Of a stretch of 44,238 nucleotides of DNA, positions 27,747-37,490 are shown piece by piece. Numbering within the stretch: position 1 is the first letter of the stretch; the number at the start of each line of letters is the position of its first letter. The notes below the pieces were generated by a model, which searched no databases, was not told the origin of the DNA, and saw only the letters and a list, made by a program, of their open reading frames with translations. The position numbers were made by a program, and so were the translations under genes. Source of the DNA: Pseudomonadota bacterium (GTDB taxonomy: Bacteria > Pseudomonadota > Gammaproteobacteria > Steroidobacterales > Steroidobacteraceae); contig JAKAYU010000005.1 in NCBI GenBank assembly GCA_021809525.1, positions 1 through 44,238 on the forward strand, given 5' to 3'.

Positions 27747-28727
27747 ATGAAACCCGCAATGAATGTCGCGATCACCGGCGCCGCCGGCCAGATCGGCTAT
27801 GCCCTCGCCTTCCGTGTCGCCTCCGGAGCGCTGCTCGGTCCGGACCAGCCGGTCAATCTGCATCTGCTGGAGGTCACCCCGGCGCTGCAGGCGCTGAACG
27901 GCGTGATGATGGAGCTCGCCGACTGCGCCTTCCCCGGCGTGAACCGGATCGTCGCGACCGATGAGGCCAAGGTGGCGTTCCGCGACTGCCACGTGGCGCT
28001 GCTGGTCGGCGCGCGGCCACGCGGCCCAGGCATGGAGCGCAAGGATCTGCTGCTCGCGAACGCGCAGATCTTCTCCGCGCAGGGCAAAGTGCTCAACGAG
28101 TTTGCCGACCGCAGCGTCAAAGTGCTGGTGGTGGGCAACCCGGCGAACACCAACGCGCTGATCGCGCGAGCCAACGCCAAGGATCTCAATCCGCGCAATT
28201 TTACCGCCATGACCCGCCTCGATCACAATCGCGCGCTCTCGCAGCTCGCGGAGAAGACGGGCGCCCATGTGCGCGAGATCCGCCGCATGACCGTTTGGGG
28301 CAATCATTCCTCGACGCAGTACCCGGACATCACCCACGCTCTGGTCGGCGGCAAGCCCGCCCCCTCGCTGGTGGACGCCGCCTGGGTCGAGCAGACGTTC
28401 ATTCCGCTCGTCCAGCAGCGCGGCGCGGCCATCATCAAGGCGCGCGGCGCCTCCTCGGCCGCCTCGGCCGCCTCGGCCGCAATCGATCACATTCACACCT
28501 GGGTGCACGGCACGCACGAAGGCGACTGGGTCAGCATGGCGGTGCCGTCCGACGGCAGTTATGGGATCCCGGAAGGCGTCATCTACTCCTATCCCGTGAC
28601 CACCCGCAACGGCGAATATCAGATCGTTCAGGGCCTGAGCATCGACGCCGCCAGCCGCAAGCGCATGGACGCCACGCTCGCGGAGCTGCGCGAGGAACGC
28701 GACGGCGTGAAATCGCTGCTCGGCTGA
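27747..28727 (+). CDS. mdh: malate dehydrogenase
   Basis: [89 protein letters not shown]. Confidence 0.97.
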   Translation: MKPAMNVAITGAAGQIGYALAFRVASGALLGPDQPVNLHLLEVTPALQALNGVMMELADCAFPGVNRIVATDEAKVAFRDCHVALLVGARPRGPGMERKDLLLANAQIFSAQGKVLNEFADRSVKVLVVGNPANTNALIARANAKDLNPRNFTAMTRLDHNRALSQLAEKTGAHVREIRRMTVWGNHSSTQYPDITHALVGGKPAPSLVDAAWVEQTFIPLVQQRGAAIIKARGASSAASAASAAIDHIHTWVHGTHEGDWVSMAVPSDGSYGIPEGVIYSYPVTTRNGEYQIVQGLSIDAASRKRMDATLAELREERDGVKSLLG

Positions 28728-28766
28728 TCGATCCGCCAGCGTTCGCGCCGCGCGCGCGGCACAGGC

Positions 28767-28794
28767 GCGGGCCCGACACTGCGGTCGGGCCCGC
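28767..28794 (+). terminator. perfect 11-bp GC-rich hairpin downstream of mdh
   Basis: gcgggcccgac-actgcg-gtcgggcccgc, 40 nt after the mdh stop; no T-tract follows, so it may not be a classical intrinsic terminator. Confidence 0.5.
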
Positions 28795-28869
28795 CCCAAC
28801 CGGCGGGAAACCCGCTATAGTGCGACGGCGCCGTTTCCACTCCAGACATCTCGGCACGAAGGAGCTTCC

Positions 28870-31413
28870 ATGCTGGGTGCACTCCTTGCGTTAATCGCCG
28901 CCGCGGCCATCGGCTATGCCGTGACCCAGGCCGGCGGCGTCATCACCCTGATCCTCATCGCCGCGGTGCTGTACCTCGCCTACCGCCGGCTCTCGCTGCT
29001 GGCGTTCACCGCGACGTTCACCGTGCTGCTCGCGGCCTACAGCTACTTCGGCGCAAGCAGCGCCGCGTGGGCCACCTGGAAGGGCTTTCTCTGGCTGTCG
29101 CTCGCGGCGCTGTGGCTGCTCAACGTCCGTCCGCTGCGCAAGGCGCTGATCACCCGCCCGTTCATGAAGGCCTACCGGCGGCTGCTGCCGTCGATGTCGC
29201 AGACCGAGCGCGAGGCGCTCGAGGCCGGCACCGTGTGGTGGGACGGAGAGCTGTTCACCGGCGCACCGAAGTGGACGAAGCTCCTCAGCGCGCGGCCACC
29301 GCAGCTCACCGCCGAGGAGCAGGCGTTCCTCGACGGGCCGTGCGAGGAGCTCTGCCGGATGCTCGATGACTGGAACATCACGCACGAGCGGGGCGATCTG
29401 CCGCCACACGTCTGGGAGTTCATCAAGTCGCGCGGCTTTTTCGCGATGATCATTCCCAAGCGCTACGGCGGCCTGGAATTCTCCGCCTATGCGCACTCCT
29501 GCGTGCTCACCAAGATCGCCAGCCGCAGCGCGACGGCCTCCTCCACCATCGCCGTGCCGAATTCGCTCGGGCCCGCCGAACTGCTCAACCACTACGGCAC
29601 CGAGGAGCAGAAGGACCACTATCTGCCGCGCCTGGCACGCGGGGAGGAAGTGCCCTGCTTCGCGCTCACCGGACCGCGCGCCGGATCGGACGCGGCCTCG
29701 ATCCCCGACACGGGGGTGGTCTGTCGCGGCCCGTGGCAGGGACGGGAAGTGCTCGGCATGCGGCTGAATTTCTCCAAGCGCTACATCACCCTCGCGCCCA
29801 TCGCGACCGTCATCGGACTGGCGTTCCGGCTGTTCGATCCAGACGGGCTGCTCGGCGGCCCCGCAGACATCGGCATCACCTGCGCGCTGATTCCGCGCGA
29901 GACGCCCGGCATCACCGTCGGCCGGCGGCATTTTCCCGTCAACATTCCCTTCCAGAACGGCCCCGTCCAGGGCCGTGACGTGTTCGTGCCGCTCGATTTC
30001 ATCATCGGCGGGCCCAAGATGGCCGGCGCCGGCTGGCGCATGCTCGTCGAGCAGCTGTCCGTGGGCCGCTGCATCTCCCTGCCGTCGAACGCCACGGGCG
30101 GGGCGAAGGCGGGCGTGTGGGCGAGCGGCGCGTACGCGCGCATCCGCCGGCAGTTCAACATGCCGGTCGGCCGCTTCGAGGGCGTCGAGGCGGTGCTTGC
30201 CCGGATGGCCGGGCTCACCTACATCATGGACGCCGCCCGCTCAGTCACCGCCGGCGCGATCGACGGAGGCGAGAAGCCCTCCGTGCCCTCGGCGATGCTC
30301 AAGTATCACGTCACCGAGATGGGCCGTCAGGTCGCCAACGATGCCATGGACGTGCACGGCGGCAAAGGGATCTGCCTCGGCCCGAAGAATTACCTGGCGC
30401 GCAGCTACCAGGCCGTACCGGTCACGATCACCGTGGAAGGCGCCAATCTGCTCACCCGCAATCTGATCATCTTCGGCCAGGGCGCGGTGCGCTGCCATCC
30501 GTTCGTGCTGCGCGAGATGAATGCGGCGCGCAATCCCGACCACGCGCGCGGCGTCGACGAATTCGACCGCGCGCTGTTCGGTCACATCGGCTTCACCGTC
30601 TCGAACGCCGTGCGATCGCTCATCATGGCGCTGACGCATGCGCGCTTCACGCGCTCCCCGGTGAACGGTCCGACCGCCCGCTACTATCAACACATCGTGC
30701 GCTTCAGCGCCTCGTTCGCCTTCACGGTCGATGTGGCGATGCTGACGCTCGGCGGCTACCTGAAGAAGAAGGAAAATCTCTCGGCGCGGCTCGGCGATGT
30801 GCTCTCGGCGATGTACCTCGCCTCGATGGTGCTGAAGCATCACGAGAACCAGGGCCGCCCGGCGGAGGATCTGCCGATCGTCGAGTGGGCATGCCGCGAT
30901 CTGCTCTATCACGCCCAGGAGCAGCTGCACGGCTTCCTGCGCAACTTCCCGAACCGTCTGCTCGCCGGCCTGATGCGCGCCATCGTCTTCCCGCGCGGCC
31001 GGCACTACTCGGCCCCGTCCGACCGGCTGGGCCGGCAGGTCGCCGGACTGCTGACGCAGCCCTCGGACACGCGCCGGCGGATCGGCGAGTACATCTACAC
31101 CACGGTCGAGCCGGGCAATCCGCTCGGCCTGCTTGAGGAGGCGCTCGAGCTCGCCGTGCAGATGGAGCCGGTGGAGAAACGCATCCGCGTCGAGGGCGTC
31201 AAGACCGGCCGGATCAACGCGCTCGATCTGCCCGGACAGATCGAGCAGGCGCTCTCGGCCGCGATCATCACCGCCGAGGAGGCCGATGCGCTGCGCGCGT
31301 TCGACCGCAAGGTGATGAACCTCGTGCACGTCGATGACTTTGCGCCGCACGAGCTCGGCACGCAGGCGCAGCCGGATCTGGAGCAGGCGGGCGCATCGAC
31401 CGCGCTGGCTTGA
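28870..31413 (+). CDS. fadE: acyl-CoA dehydrogenase, FadE type
   Basis: Long acyl-CoA dehydrogenase with N-terminal TM segments; RGFFAMIIPKRYGGLEFSAYAHS, CFALTGPRAGSDAASIPDTGVVC, DVHGGKGICLGPKNYL. Good SD (aaggag). Confidence 0.93.
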   Translation: MLGALLALIAAAAIGYAVTQAGGVITLILIAAVLYLAYRRLSLLAFTATFTVLLAAYSYFGASSAAWATWKGFLWLSLAALWLLNVRPLRKALITRPFMKAYRRLLPSMSQTEREALEAGTVWWDGELFTGAPKWTKLLSARPPQLTAEEQAFLDGPCEELCRMLDDWNITHERGDLPPHVWEFIKSRGFFAMIIPKRYGGLEFSAYAHSCVLTKIASRSATASSTIAVPNSLGPAELLNHYGTEEQKDHYLPRLARGEEVPCFALTGPRAGSDAASIPDTGVVCRGPWQGREVLGMRLNFSKRYITLAPIATVIGLAFRLFDPDGLLGGPADIGITCALIPRETPGITVGRRHFPVNIPFQNGPVQGRDVFVPLDFIIGGPKMAGAGWRMLVEQLSVGRCISLPSNATGGAKAGVWASGAYARIRRQFNMPVGRFEGVEAVLARMAGLTYIMDAARSVTAGAIDGGEKPSVPSAMLKYHVTEMGRQVANDAMDVHGGKGICLGPKNYLARSYQAVPVTITVEGANLLTRNLIIFGQGAVRCHPFVLREMNAARNPDHARGVDEFDRALFGHIGFTVSNAVRSLIMALTHARFTRSPVNGPTARYYQHIVRFSASFAFTVDVAMLTLGGYLKKKENLSARLGDVLSAMYLASMVLKHHENQGRPAEDLPIVEWACRDLLYHAQEQLHGFLRNFPNRLLAGLMRAIVFPRGRHYSAPSDRLGRQVAGLLTQPSDTRRRIGEYIYTTVEPGNPLGLLEEALELAVQMEPVEKRIRVEGVKTGRINALDLPGQIEQALSAAIITAEEADALRAFDRKVMNLVHVDDFAPHELGTQAQPDLEQAGASTALA

Positions 31414-32375
31414 ACGCGAGCGCAGACACCACGGCGGTTCCGGCGCCGCCGCCGGCGATCCACCATTGCACCAACTGCGGGACGGCGCTCACCGGCCCGT
31501 ACTGCAGTGAGTGCGGCCAGCGCCATCACGAGCACTCGGTCCACTCCCTGCGGCATTTCGTTCAGGAAGCAACCGAGGATCTGACCCATGCCGACTCGCG
31601 GCTGTGGATCACGCTGCGGGCGCTGCTGTTCCGGCCGGGGTTCCTGACGACCGAGTTCCTCGCGGGACGGCGCGCGCGCTACCTGCCGCCGGTGCGGCTG
31701 TACCTCGTGGTCAGCCTGCTGTTCTTCATCCTCGCAGAGCTCGCGGCCTCCCTGGCTCCGGCGCCCCGCGTCCATGTGGTGGACAACGCGAAGGGCTTCA
31801 GCATGACATTGGGGGCGGCCGGCGCGGCCGTCCCCACCGCACCTCAGGCCGCAGTACAGACCACGCTCGCGCAGCAGCGCATATGCCAGCAGGCGCGAGC
31901 GGCCGGCGCCCAGGTTTCCGCGTGGTTCGGCCGACGACTCGAGCACGGCTGCTTCGCCACCATGGCGAGCGGCGGAGCCGAGCGTTTCGAGAGCGCCCTG
32001 CAGCGCAATTTCGAGCGCGCAATGTTTCTGCTGCTGCCGCTGCTGGCCGCGGCGATGGTGCCGCTGTACCGCAAGCCGCGCCGTTATTACGTCGAGCATC
32101 TGCTGTTCTTCCTGCACAACCACTCGTGTCTGTTCGTACTGCTCGGAATCGATACGCTGATCCAGATGATCAGCAGCTCCGGCGCGGTGCGCGGCGTTGC
32201 GGCAGCCATCCTGTGGATCTACCTGCCGGTGTATTTCTATCTGTCGATGCGGCGCGTCTACGCGCAGAGCCGCGGGCGCACGCTCGGCAAGATGACCGCG
32301 CTCGCGGGCGCGTATATGCTCATCGGCGGCACCATCATGCTCGCCACCATCACCTACAGTTTCCTGATGCTCTGA
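31410..32375 (+). CDS. DUF3667 membrane protein with N-terminal zinc ribbon
   Basis: CTNCGTALTGPYCSECGQ, LRHFVQEATEDLTHADSRLWITLRALLFRPGFLTTEFLAGRRARYLPPVRLYLVVSLLFF; several TM segments; TTG start overlaps the fadE stop. Confidence 0.85.
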   Translation: MNASADTTAVPAPPPAIHHCTNCGTALTGPYCSECGQRHHEHSVHSLRHFVQEATEDLTHADSRLWITLRALLFRPGFLTTEFLAGRRARYLPPVRLYLVVSLLFFILAELAASLAPAPRVHVVDNAKGFSMTLGAAGAAVPTAPQAAVQTTLAQQRICQQARAAGAQVSAWFGRRLEHGCFATMASGGAERFESALQRNFERAMFLLLPLLAAAMVPLYRKPRRYYVEHLLFFLHNHSCLFVLLGIDTLIQMISSSGAVRGVAAAILWIYLPVYFYLSMRRVYAQSRGRTLGKMTALAGAYMLIGGTIMLATITYSFLML

Positions 32376-32400
32376 GCGCCGCCGGCCGGCGCACCCCGCC

Positions 32401-33558
32401 ATGATCCGCGCCATCCTGCATGTCGACATGGACGCGTTCTTCGCCTCGGTCGAGCAGCACGACCGGCCGGAGCTCGCCGGCAAGCCCGTGGTGGTGGGAC
32501 ACGCCGGCGCCCGCGGGGTGGTGGCGGCGGCCAGCTACGAGGTGCGCAAGTTCGGCGTGCGCTCGGCCATGCCCATGAGCACCGCGCTCAGGCTGTGTGC
32601 GCAGGCGATCTGCGTGCCACCCCGCATGGCGCGCTACCGGGAGGTTTCCGGTCAGGTGTTCGCGGTGTTCCGCGAGATCACCCCGCTGGTGCAGGGTCTG
32701 TCGCTCGACGAGGCCTTCCTCGACGTCACCGGCAGCATCCAGCTGCTCGGCGAGCCGCCCGCCATTGCCCGGCGGATCAAGGATGAGATCCGCTCGCGTA
32801 CGGGGCTCACCGCATCCGTCGGCGTGGCGAACAACAAGCTTATCGCCAAGATTGCCTCCGATCTGGACAAGCCCGACGGGCTGACGGTCGTCCCCCCGGA
32901 TCGCATCCGCGCCGTGCTCGATCCGCTGTCCGTCCGCCGGCTGCCGGGCCTTGGCCGCAAGCTCGGCGAGAAAGTCGAGGCGGCGGGTCTGCGCACGCTG
33001 GGGGACCTGCGCACTGCGCCCGATGCGCTCCTCTGGCCGCTGTTCGGACGCGATACCCCTCGGATGCGGGAGCGCGCCGCAGGCATCGACGAGCGGCCCG
33101 TGCTGACGGAGGTGCAGGACAAGTCCCTCAGCGCCGAGGACACCTTCGCGCAGGACATCGGCAACCCTCGCGAGCTCGACGCGCACTTGTGTCGCCTGGC
33201 GGACAAGGCGTGCGAACGGCTGCGCCGCAAGGGATTGATGGCCGGGCGCGTCGGGGTAAAGATCCGCTGCCACGATTTCGCCACGTTCACGCGGCAGCGC
33301 TCGATTGCCCCGTCGACCCGGGACGGGCGGGCGATCCGCGAGGTGGCCCGGGAGCTGCTGCGCCGCTGGCTCACCGAGCACCGCGGTGCGAAACTGCGCC
33401 TGCTGGGGGTGGTGCTCAGCGAGCTTGCGCCGGCGGCGCAGATCGGGCTGTTCGAGTGTGCCGCGGGCGGCAGCGGCGTGCGGCTCGATGCGGCCCTCGA
33501 TCAGGTCCGCGAGCGCTTCGGCAGCCGTGCGCTGCGGCGCGGGAACATGCTGGAATAG
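32401..33558 (+). CDS. dinB: DNA polymerase IV (Y family)
   Basis: ILHVDMDAFFASVEQHDRPELAGKPVVVG, ASYEVRKFGVRSAMPM, LSLDEAFLDVTG, TASVGVANNKLIAKIASDLDKPDG. Confidence 0.96.
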   Translation: MIRAILHVDMDAFFASVEQHDRPELAGKPVVVGHAGARGVVAAASYEVRKFGVRSAMPMSTALRLCAQAICVPPRMARYREVSGQVFAVFREITPLVQGLSLDEAFLDVTGSIQLLGEPPAIARRIKDEIRSRTGLTASVGVANNKLIAKIASDLDKPDGLTVVPPDRIRAVLDPLSVRRLPGLGRKLGEKVEAAGLRTLGDLRTAPDALLWPLFGRDTPRMRERAAGIDERPVLTEVQDKSLSAEDTFAQDIGNPRELDAHLCRLADKACERLRRKGLMAGRVGVKIRCHDFATFTRQRSIAPSTRDGRAIREVARELLRRWLTEHRGAKLRLLGVVLSELAPAAQIGLFECAAGGSGVRLDAALDQVRERFGSRALRRGNMLE

Positions 33559-33568
33559 TCACTCACCG

Positions 33569-35218
33569 ATGTACCTGTCGTTCTTCGGTCTCAACGAGAA
33601 GCCCTTCTCGATCACCCCGGATCCGCGCTACCTCTTCCTGAGCGAGCGGCACGCCGAGGCGATGGCGCACCTGCTGTACGGCATCAAGGAAGCCGGCGGG
33701 TTCATTCAGCTCACCGGCGAGGTCGGCACGGGCAAGACCACCATCGTGCGCTCGCTGCTGGCGCAGGCCCCGGAGAACACCGAGATCGCACTGATCCTCA
33801 ACCCGCGCATGACGGCGCCGGAGTTCCTGCTCACCCTGTGCGAGGAGCTCGGCATCGGCGTGCCCGACGCCGCCGCCGGCAGCCTCAAGGACCTCGTCGA
33901 TATTCTCAACGATTACCTGCTGCACGCGCACGCGGCGGGCAAGCGCGTGGTGCTGGTGGTCGATGAGGCGCAGAATCTCGCCCCCGAGGTGCTCGAGCAG
34001 GTGCGGCTTCTCACCAACCTCGAAACCAACACGCAGAAACTCCTGCAGATCATACTGATCGGCCAGCCGGAGCTGCGCGAACTGCTCGATCGCAGCGAGC
34101 TGCGCCAGCTCGCCCAGCGCATCACCGGCCGCTATCACCTCGATCCGCTGTCTGCGCCCGAGACGGCCGCGTACGTGCGCCACCGCCTGCGCGTGGCCGG
34201 AGCGACCAGCGAGATCTTCAGCCGCCGCGCCCTGCAGAAGATCTTTGGGCTCTCCGGCGGCGTGCCGCGCGTGATCAACATCCTGTGCGACCGGGCGCTG
34301 CTCGGCGGCTACTCGCTCGACCGGCACCGCATCACCACCGCCCTGGTGCGCCAGGCGGGCAGCGAGGTCTTCGGGCGGCAGGCCAGGCGGCGCTGGATCG
34401 CCTGGTCGGGCGCCGCCGCGGCGCTGTTTGTGGCGGCCGCCAGCCTCGCGCTGTGGCGGTTTGGGCCGGCTCTGCAGGTGCCGGTGAGTGTGCCGGCACA
34501 CGCCGATCCGCGGCCCTTGGCGCACGCTGCGCGCGCCGCGCCGGCGCACACAGCGCCGCCACCTGGGGCGGCCGCGGCCGCCCCGATGCGGCTCGCCGGC
34601 CTGCTCGCGCGGTACGCCGGGCAGACCACCGCCGCGGCGGCCTATGCAAAGCTGTTCACGCTGTGGGGCCTCGCTGCGCCGCAGAGCACCGCCCACCCCT
34701 GCCGGCGCGCCGCCCGGCATGGCTTGTACTGCCTGCAGAATCAGGGGTCGCTAGGGGAGCTGCGCCTCTACAATCGGCCGGCCATCCTGCTGCTGAGCGA
34801 TGCGGCCGGTCACACGTATCACGTGGTCCTGCGGCATCTGGGTCACGCCCACGCGACGCTCGATCTTGGTCCGACGCCCTGCCGCGTCACGCTTGCAGCC
34901 CTGTCGCGCGACTGGCTGGGTCAATACGTGCTGCTGTGGCATCCGGTGGACGGGCGGCTGCGCACGCTGTCGGCCGGCATGAGCGGCGCAACGGTGCGCT
35001 GGCTGCGCACGAGCCTCGAGCGCCTGGAGGGCGTGCACTCGAGCAGTCCGGCCGACAACGTGTACGATGCCAGAATGGTCCGGCTGGTGCGCCGCTTCCA
35101 GCGCAAGCACGGACTGGCGGTCGACGGCATCGCCGGCGTCGAGACCCAGGTGGCGGTCTCGGGCGCGCTGGCAGAGCCGCGCACGCCGCTGCTCGATGCG
35201 CAACCCGACGGGCACTGA
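33569..35218 (+). CDS. ExeA/GspA-like AAA ATPase with peptidoglycan-binding domain
   Basis: MYLSFFGLNEKPFSITPDPRYLFLSERHAEAMAHLLYGI, Walker A GEVGTGKTT, VVDEAQNL, TM segment, C-terminal PG-binding repeat (VRLVRRFQRKHGLAVDGIAGVETQ). Confidence 0.92.
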   Translation: MYLSFFGLNEKPFSITPDPRYLFLSERHAEAMAHLLYGIKEAGGFIQLTGEVGTGKTTIVRSLLAQAPENTEIALILNPRMTAPEFLLTLCEELGIGVPDAAAGSLKDLVDILNDYLLHAHAAGKRVVLVVDEAQNLAPEVLEQVRLLTNLETNTQKLLQIILIGQPELRELLDRSELRQLAQRITGRYHLDPLSAPETAAYVRHRLRVAGATSEIFSRRALQKIFGLSGGVPRVINILCDRALLGGYSLDRHRITTALVRQAGSEVFGRQARRRWIAWSGAAAALFVAAASLALWRFGPALQVPVSVPAHADPRPLAHAARAAPAHTAPPPGAAAAAPMRLAGLLARYAGQTTAAAAYAKLFTLWGLAAPQSTAHPCRRAARHGLYCLQNQGSLGELRLYNRPAILLLSDAAGHTYHVVLRHLGHAHATLDLGPTPCRVTLAALSRDWLGQYVLLWHPVDGRLRTLSAGMSGATVRWLRTSLERLEGVHSSSPADNVYDARMVRLVRRFQRKHGLAVDGIAGVETQVAVSGALAEPRTPLLDAQPDGH

Positions 35219-35219
35219 T

Positions 35220-35963
35220 ATGTCATTCATCCTCGATGCGTTGAAGAAGTCGGAGAATGCCCGCCAGCGCCAGGCCGGACCGGCGTTGTTCGAAGTCAAG
35301 GTGGCCCCGCCGCGCCGAGCCCTGCCGGTGTGGGCCATCGTCATCGGCACCCTGCTGCTGATCAATGTCGCCGCGGTGTCCTGGATGCTCCTGCGCCCGA
35401 GCGGCGCGCGGCCTCGAGCCGCCGCGCACGGCCCCGCCAATGCGAAATCTGCGGCACCGCCGCGCAGCGCGCCCGCCGGCGGCCCACCTGCCCCGGCCAC
35501 CCCCCGCGCCGCTCCGATGATCACTGCGCTTGGCGCTGCGGCCCCCGCCACAGCGCCCATCCCGGCCCCGATGGCTGCATCACCCGCGACGGGCGCCGGT
35601 GAGCCCTCTGTGGCGCCAGTCTCCGGCGCCCAGGCGGGCAGCCCCCAGAGTTCCGCAGGCGCCAATCCCGCCGATTTTGAGCCGGCGCTACCGCCCCCCC
35701 CCGGCCACGGGGGAAACGCAGCGCAATCGGCCGGCGGGCTGCCGCTCTATGCCGAGATTGCCGCTGCGCCCGGCAGCCCGCTGCCGACGCTGCATATGGA
35801 CCTGCACGTGTATGACCGCAACCCCCGCAAGCGCTTCGTCATGATCAATATGCACAAGCTGCGCCAGGGAGACACGCTCCCGGACGGGGTCACCGTGGTC
35901 AGGATCCGCCCCGACGGGGTGGTCCTCTCGTACCAGGGCCGGAAATTCCTGCTGCCGCGCTGA
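35220..35963 (+). CDS. GspB-like general secretion pathway protein
   Basis: MSFILDALKKSENARQR start, single TM, Pro/Ala linker, C-terminal LHMDLHVYDRNPRKRFVMINMHKLRQGDTLPDGVTVVRIRPDGVVLSYQGRKFLLPR. Confidence 0.9.
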   Translation: MSFILDALKKSENARQRQAGPALFEVKVAPPRRALPVWAIVIGTLLLINVAAVSWMLLRPSGARPRAAAHGPANAKSAAPPRSAPAGGPPAPATPRAAPMITALGAAAPATAPIPAPMAASPATGAGEPSVAPVSGAQAGSPQSSAGANPADFEPALPPPPGHGGNAAQSAGGLPLYAEIAAAPGSPLPTLHMDLHVYDRNPRKRFVMINMHKLRQGDTLPDGVTVVRIRPDGVVLSYQGRKFLLPR

Positions 35964-36065
35964 GCGGGCGTCCGGCCGCTCCGGCGCATCACATAACGCC
36001 GGCCTGCGAATGACGGGTTTCACAAAATCATTCCACCGCCCGCGACAAACCGCCCAGGCTGGTCC

Positions 36066-37391
36066 ATGGTTCCAGACCGGCGCATGAATTCCGCAGCGAT
36101 ACGCATATTGATCGTCGATCGCGATGCGAAATATCGCGAGTGGCTACGGCTGCACCTCGGAATCCTCTATCCCCAGGCCACGATCGGCACGCTCGAGCCC
36201 GGCGCGGACGACGGGCTCGGCGCTCTGTCGACCGGGCGCGCCTGCGAGGCGCTCGTGCTGACGGCAGACTTCGGCAGCAGCGGCGAGGAGGAGCAAGAGC
36301 CTCCTGGCATCAAGCAGGTGCAGATCCTGCGGGCGAGCGACGCCGCGCCGGTGCTGCTCGTGCTCGCCGAAGGAGGAAACGAACTCACGGCGGTGAGCGC
36401 GATCCGTGCCGGTGCGAGCGACTACCTTCCCAAGCGGCTGGTGACGCCTGCCCGGCTCAAGACCTCGCTCGACCAGGCCCTGCGCTCGGTCGAAGGCTCG
36501 GCCCCGCAGGCGGCAGAGGAGCCCCAGCCGGCGAAACGCGCCCGGCCGCCTCGGCCGGCCCCGCCCGCCGCGGGCCACCCGGCCATCACCGGTTATGAGA
36601 TCACCCGCAAGCTGAGCGAATCGGAGAAGGCCGTGGTGTATCTGGCCGAGAGCCGCGCGCGCGGCACGGACGTGGCGCTGAAGGTGAGCAAGATCCCCTG
36701 CGAGGACCGTACCAAACAGGCGCTGGAGCGCGAGTATCAGGCCATCCTCGCGGTGCACGATCCGGCCGTGGTGCGCATCTTCGATCACGGCATCGAGGAC
36801 GGCTACGAATATCTGGCGATGGAGTACTTCCCGCGCGGAGATCTGAAGGCGCGCATGCAGGTCGGCGTCACCGAATCAGAGGCGCTGCGCTTCCTCGAGC
36901 GCATCGCCGCGGCGCTCGGCGTGGTGCACCGGGCGGGACTGCTGCATCGGGACCTGAAGCCGCCGAACGTCATGCTGCGCGAGAACGACAACGTCGTGTT
37001 GATCGACTTCGGGCTCGCCCGGCTGTTGGATGTGAGTCACCACAGCACCTACACGGGAGTGCTGCGCGGCTCGCCGTACTACATGAGTCCGGAGCAGGCG
37101 CTCGGCGAGAAGCTCGATCCGCGCTCGGATCTGTACAGCCTCGGGGTGATCTTTCACGAGATGCTGACCGGGCGCAAACCGTTCACGGGCAACAGCGCCA
37201 TGGAAGTGCTGCAGCAGCACGTCAACGCGACCCCGCCGCGCCTGCCGCCGTCGCTGAGCGGCTACACGCCGCTGCTCGCGCGGCTGCTCGCCAAGCAGCG
37301 CGAAGAGCGCTTCAGCGGCGCGCAAGAGCTGATCGGCGCGTGCGTGGCGCTGCGCAGCGGCAAGGGGCGGCAAGCTCAGTCGGCTGCCTAG
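36066..37391 (+). CDS. receiver-like domain fused to Hanks-type Ser/Thr protein kinase
   Basis: N-terminal RILIVDRDAKYREWLR...GASDYLPKR receiver-like fold; kinase VALKVSK, LLHRDLKPPNVMLR, LIDFGLARL, GSPYYMSPEQALG, SDLYSLGVIFHEMLTGRKPF. Confidence 0.88.
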   Translation: MVPDRRMNSAAIRILIVDRDAKYREWLRLHLGILYPQATIGTLEPGADDGLGALSTGRACEALVLTADFGSSGEEEQEPPGIKQVQILRASDAAPVLLVLAEGGNELTAVSAIRAGASDYLPKRLVTPARLKTSLDQALRSVEGSAPQAAEEPQPAKRARPPRPAPPAAGHPAITGYEITRKLSESEKAVVYLAESRARGTDVALKVSKIPCEDRTKQALEREYQAILAVHDPAVVRIFDHGIEDGYEYLAMEYFPRGDLKARMQVGVTESEALRFLERIAAALGVVHRAGLLHRDLKPPNVMLRENDNVVLIDFGLARLLDVSHHSTYTGVLRGSPYYMSPEQALGEKLDPRSDLYSLGVIFHEMLTGRKPFTGNSAMEVLQQHVNATPPRLPPSLSGYTPLLARLLAKQREERFSGAQELIGACVALRSGKGRQAQSAA

Positions 37392-37420
37392 GTGGCGCGG
37401 CAACTGCTGCAAGGGCCGCC

Positions 37421-37449
37421 TTGACACTGCGCGGCGGGGGGCGTGCAAT
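37421..37449 (+). promoter_or_regulatory. sigma-70-like promoter upstream of the GT4 gene
   Basis: TTGACA (37421-37426), 17-nt spacer, TGCAAT (37444-37449), overlapping a TCCCCCCGGGGGGA palindrome. Confidence 0.45.
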
Positions 37450-37490
37450 CCCCCCGGGGGGAAACGGGCCCCGAGGATCTGGAGCGACCC

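Noticed and set aside
24761-27775. 1004-aa minus-strand ORF opposite the GGDEF/EAL gene
   Set aside because: Antisense artefact of high GC; also runs through the dps locus in a different frame.
32375-32401. Possible LexA box upstream of dinB
   Set aside because: The 25-nt gap (gcgccgccggccggcgcaccccgcc) has no CTGT-N8-ACAG-like site.
35981-36002. Inverted repeat ccggcg...cgccgg after gspB as terminator
   Set aside because: Only a 6-bp stem with a 10-nt loop and no T-tract; too weak in a GC-rich genome.
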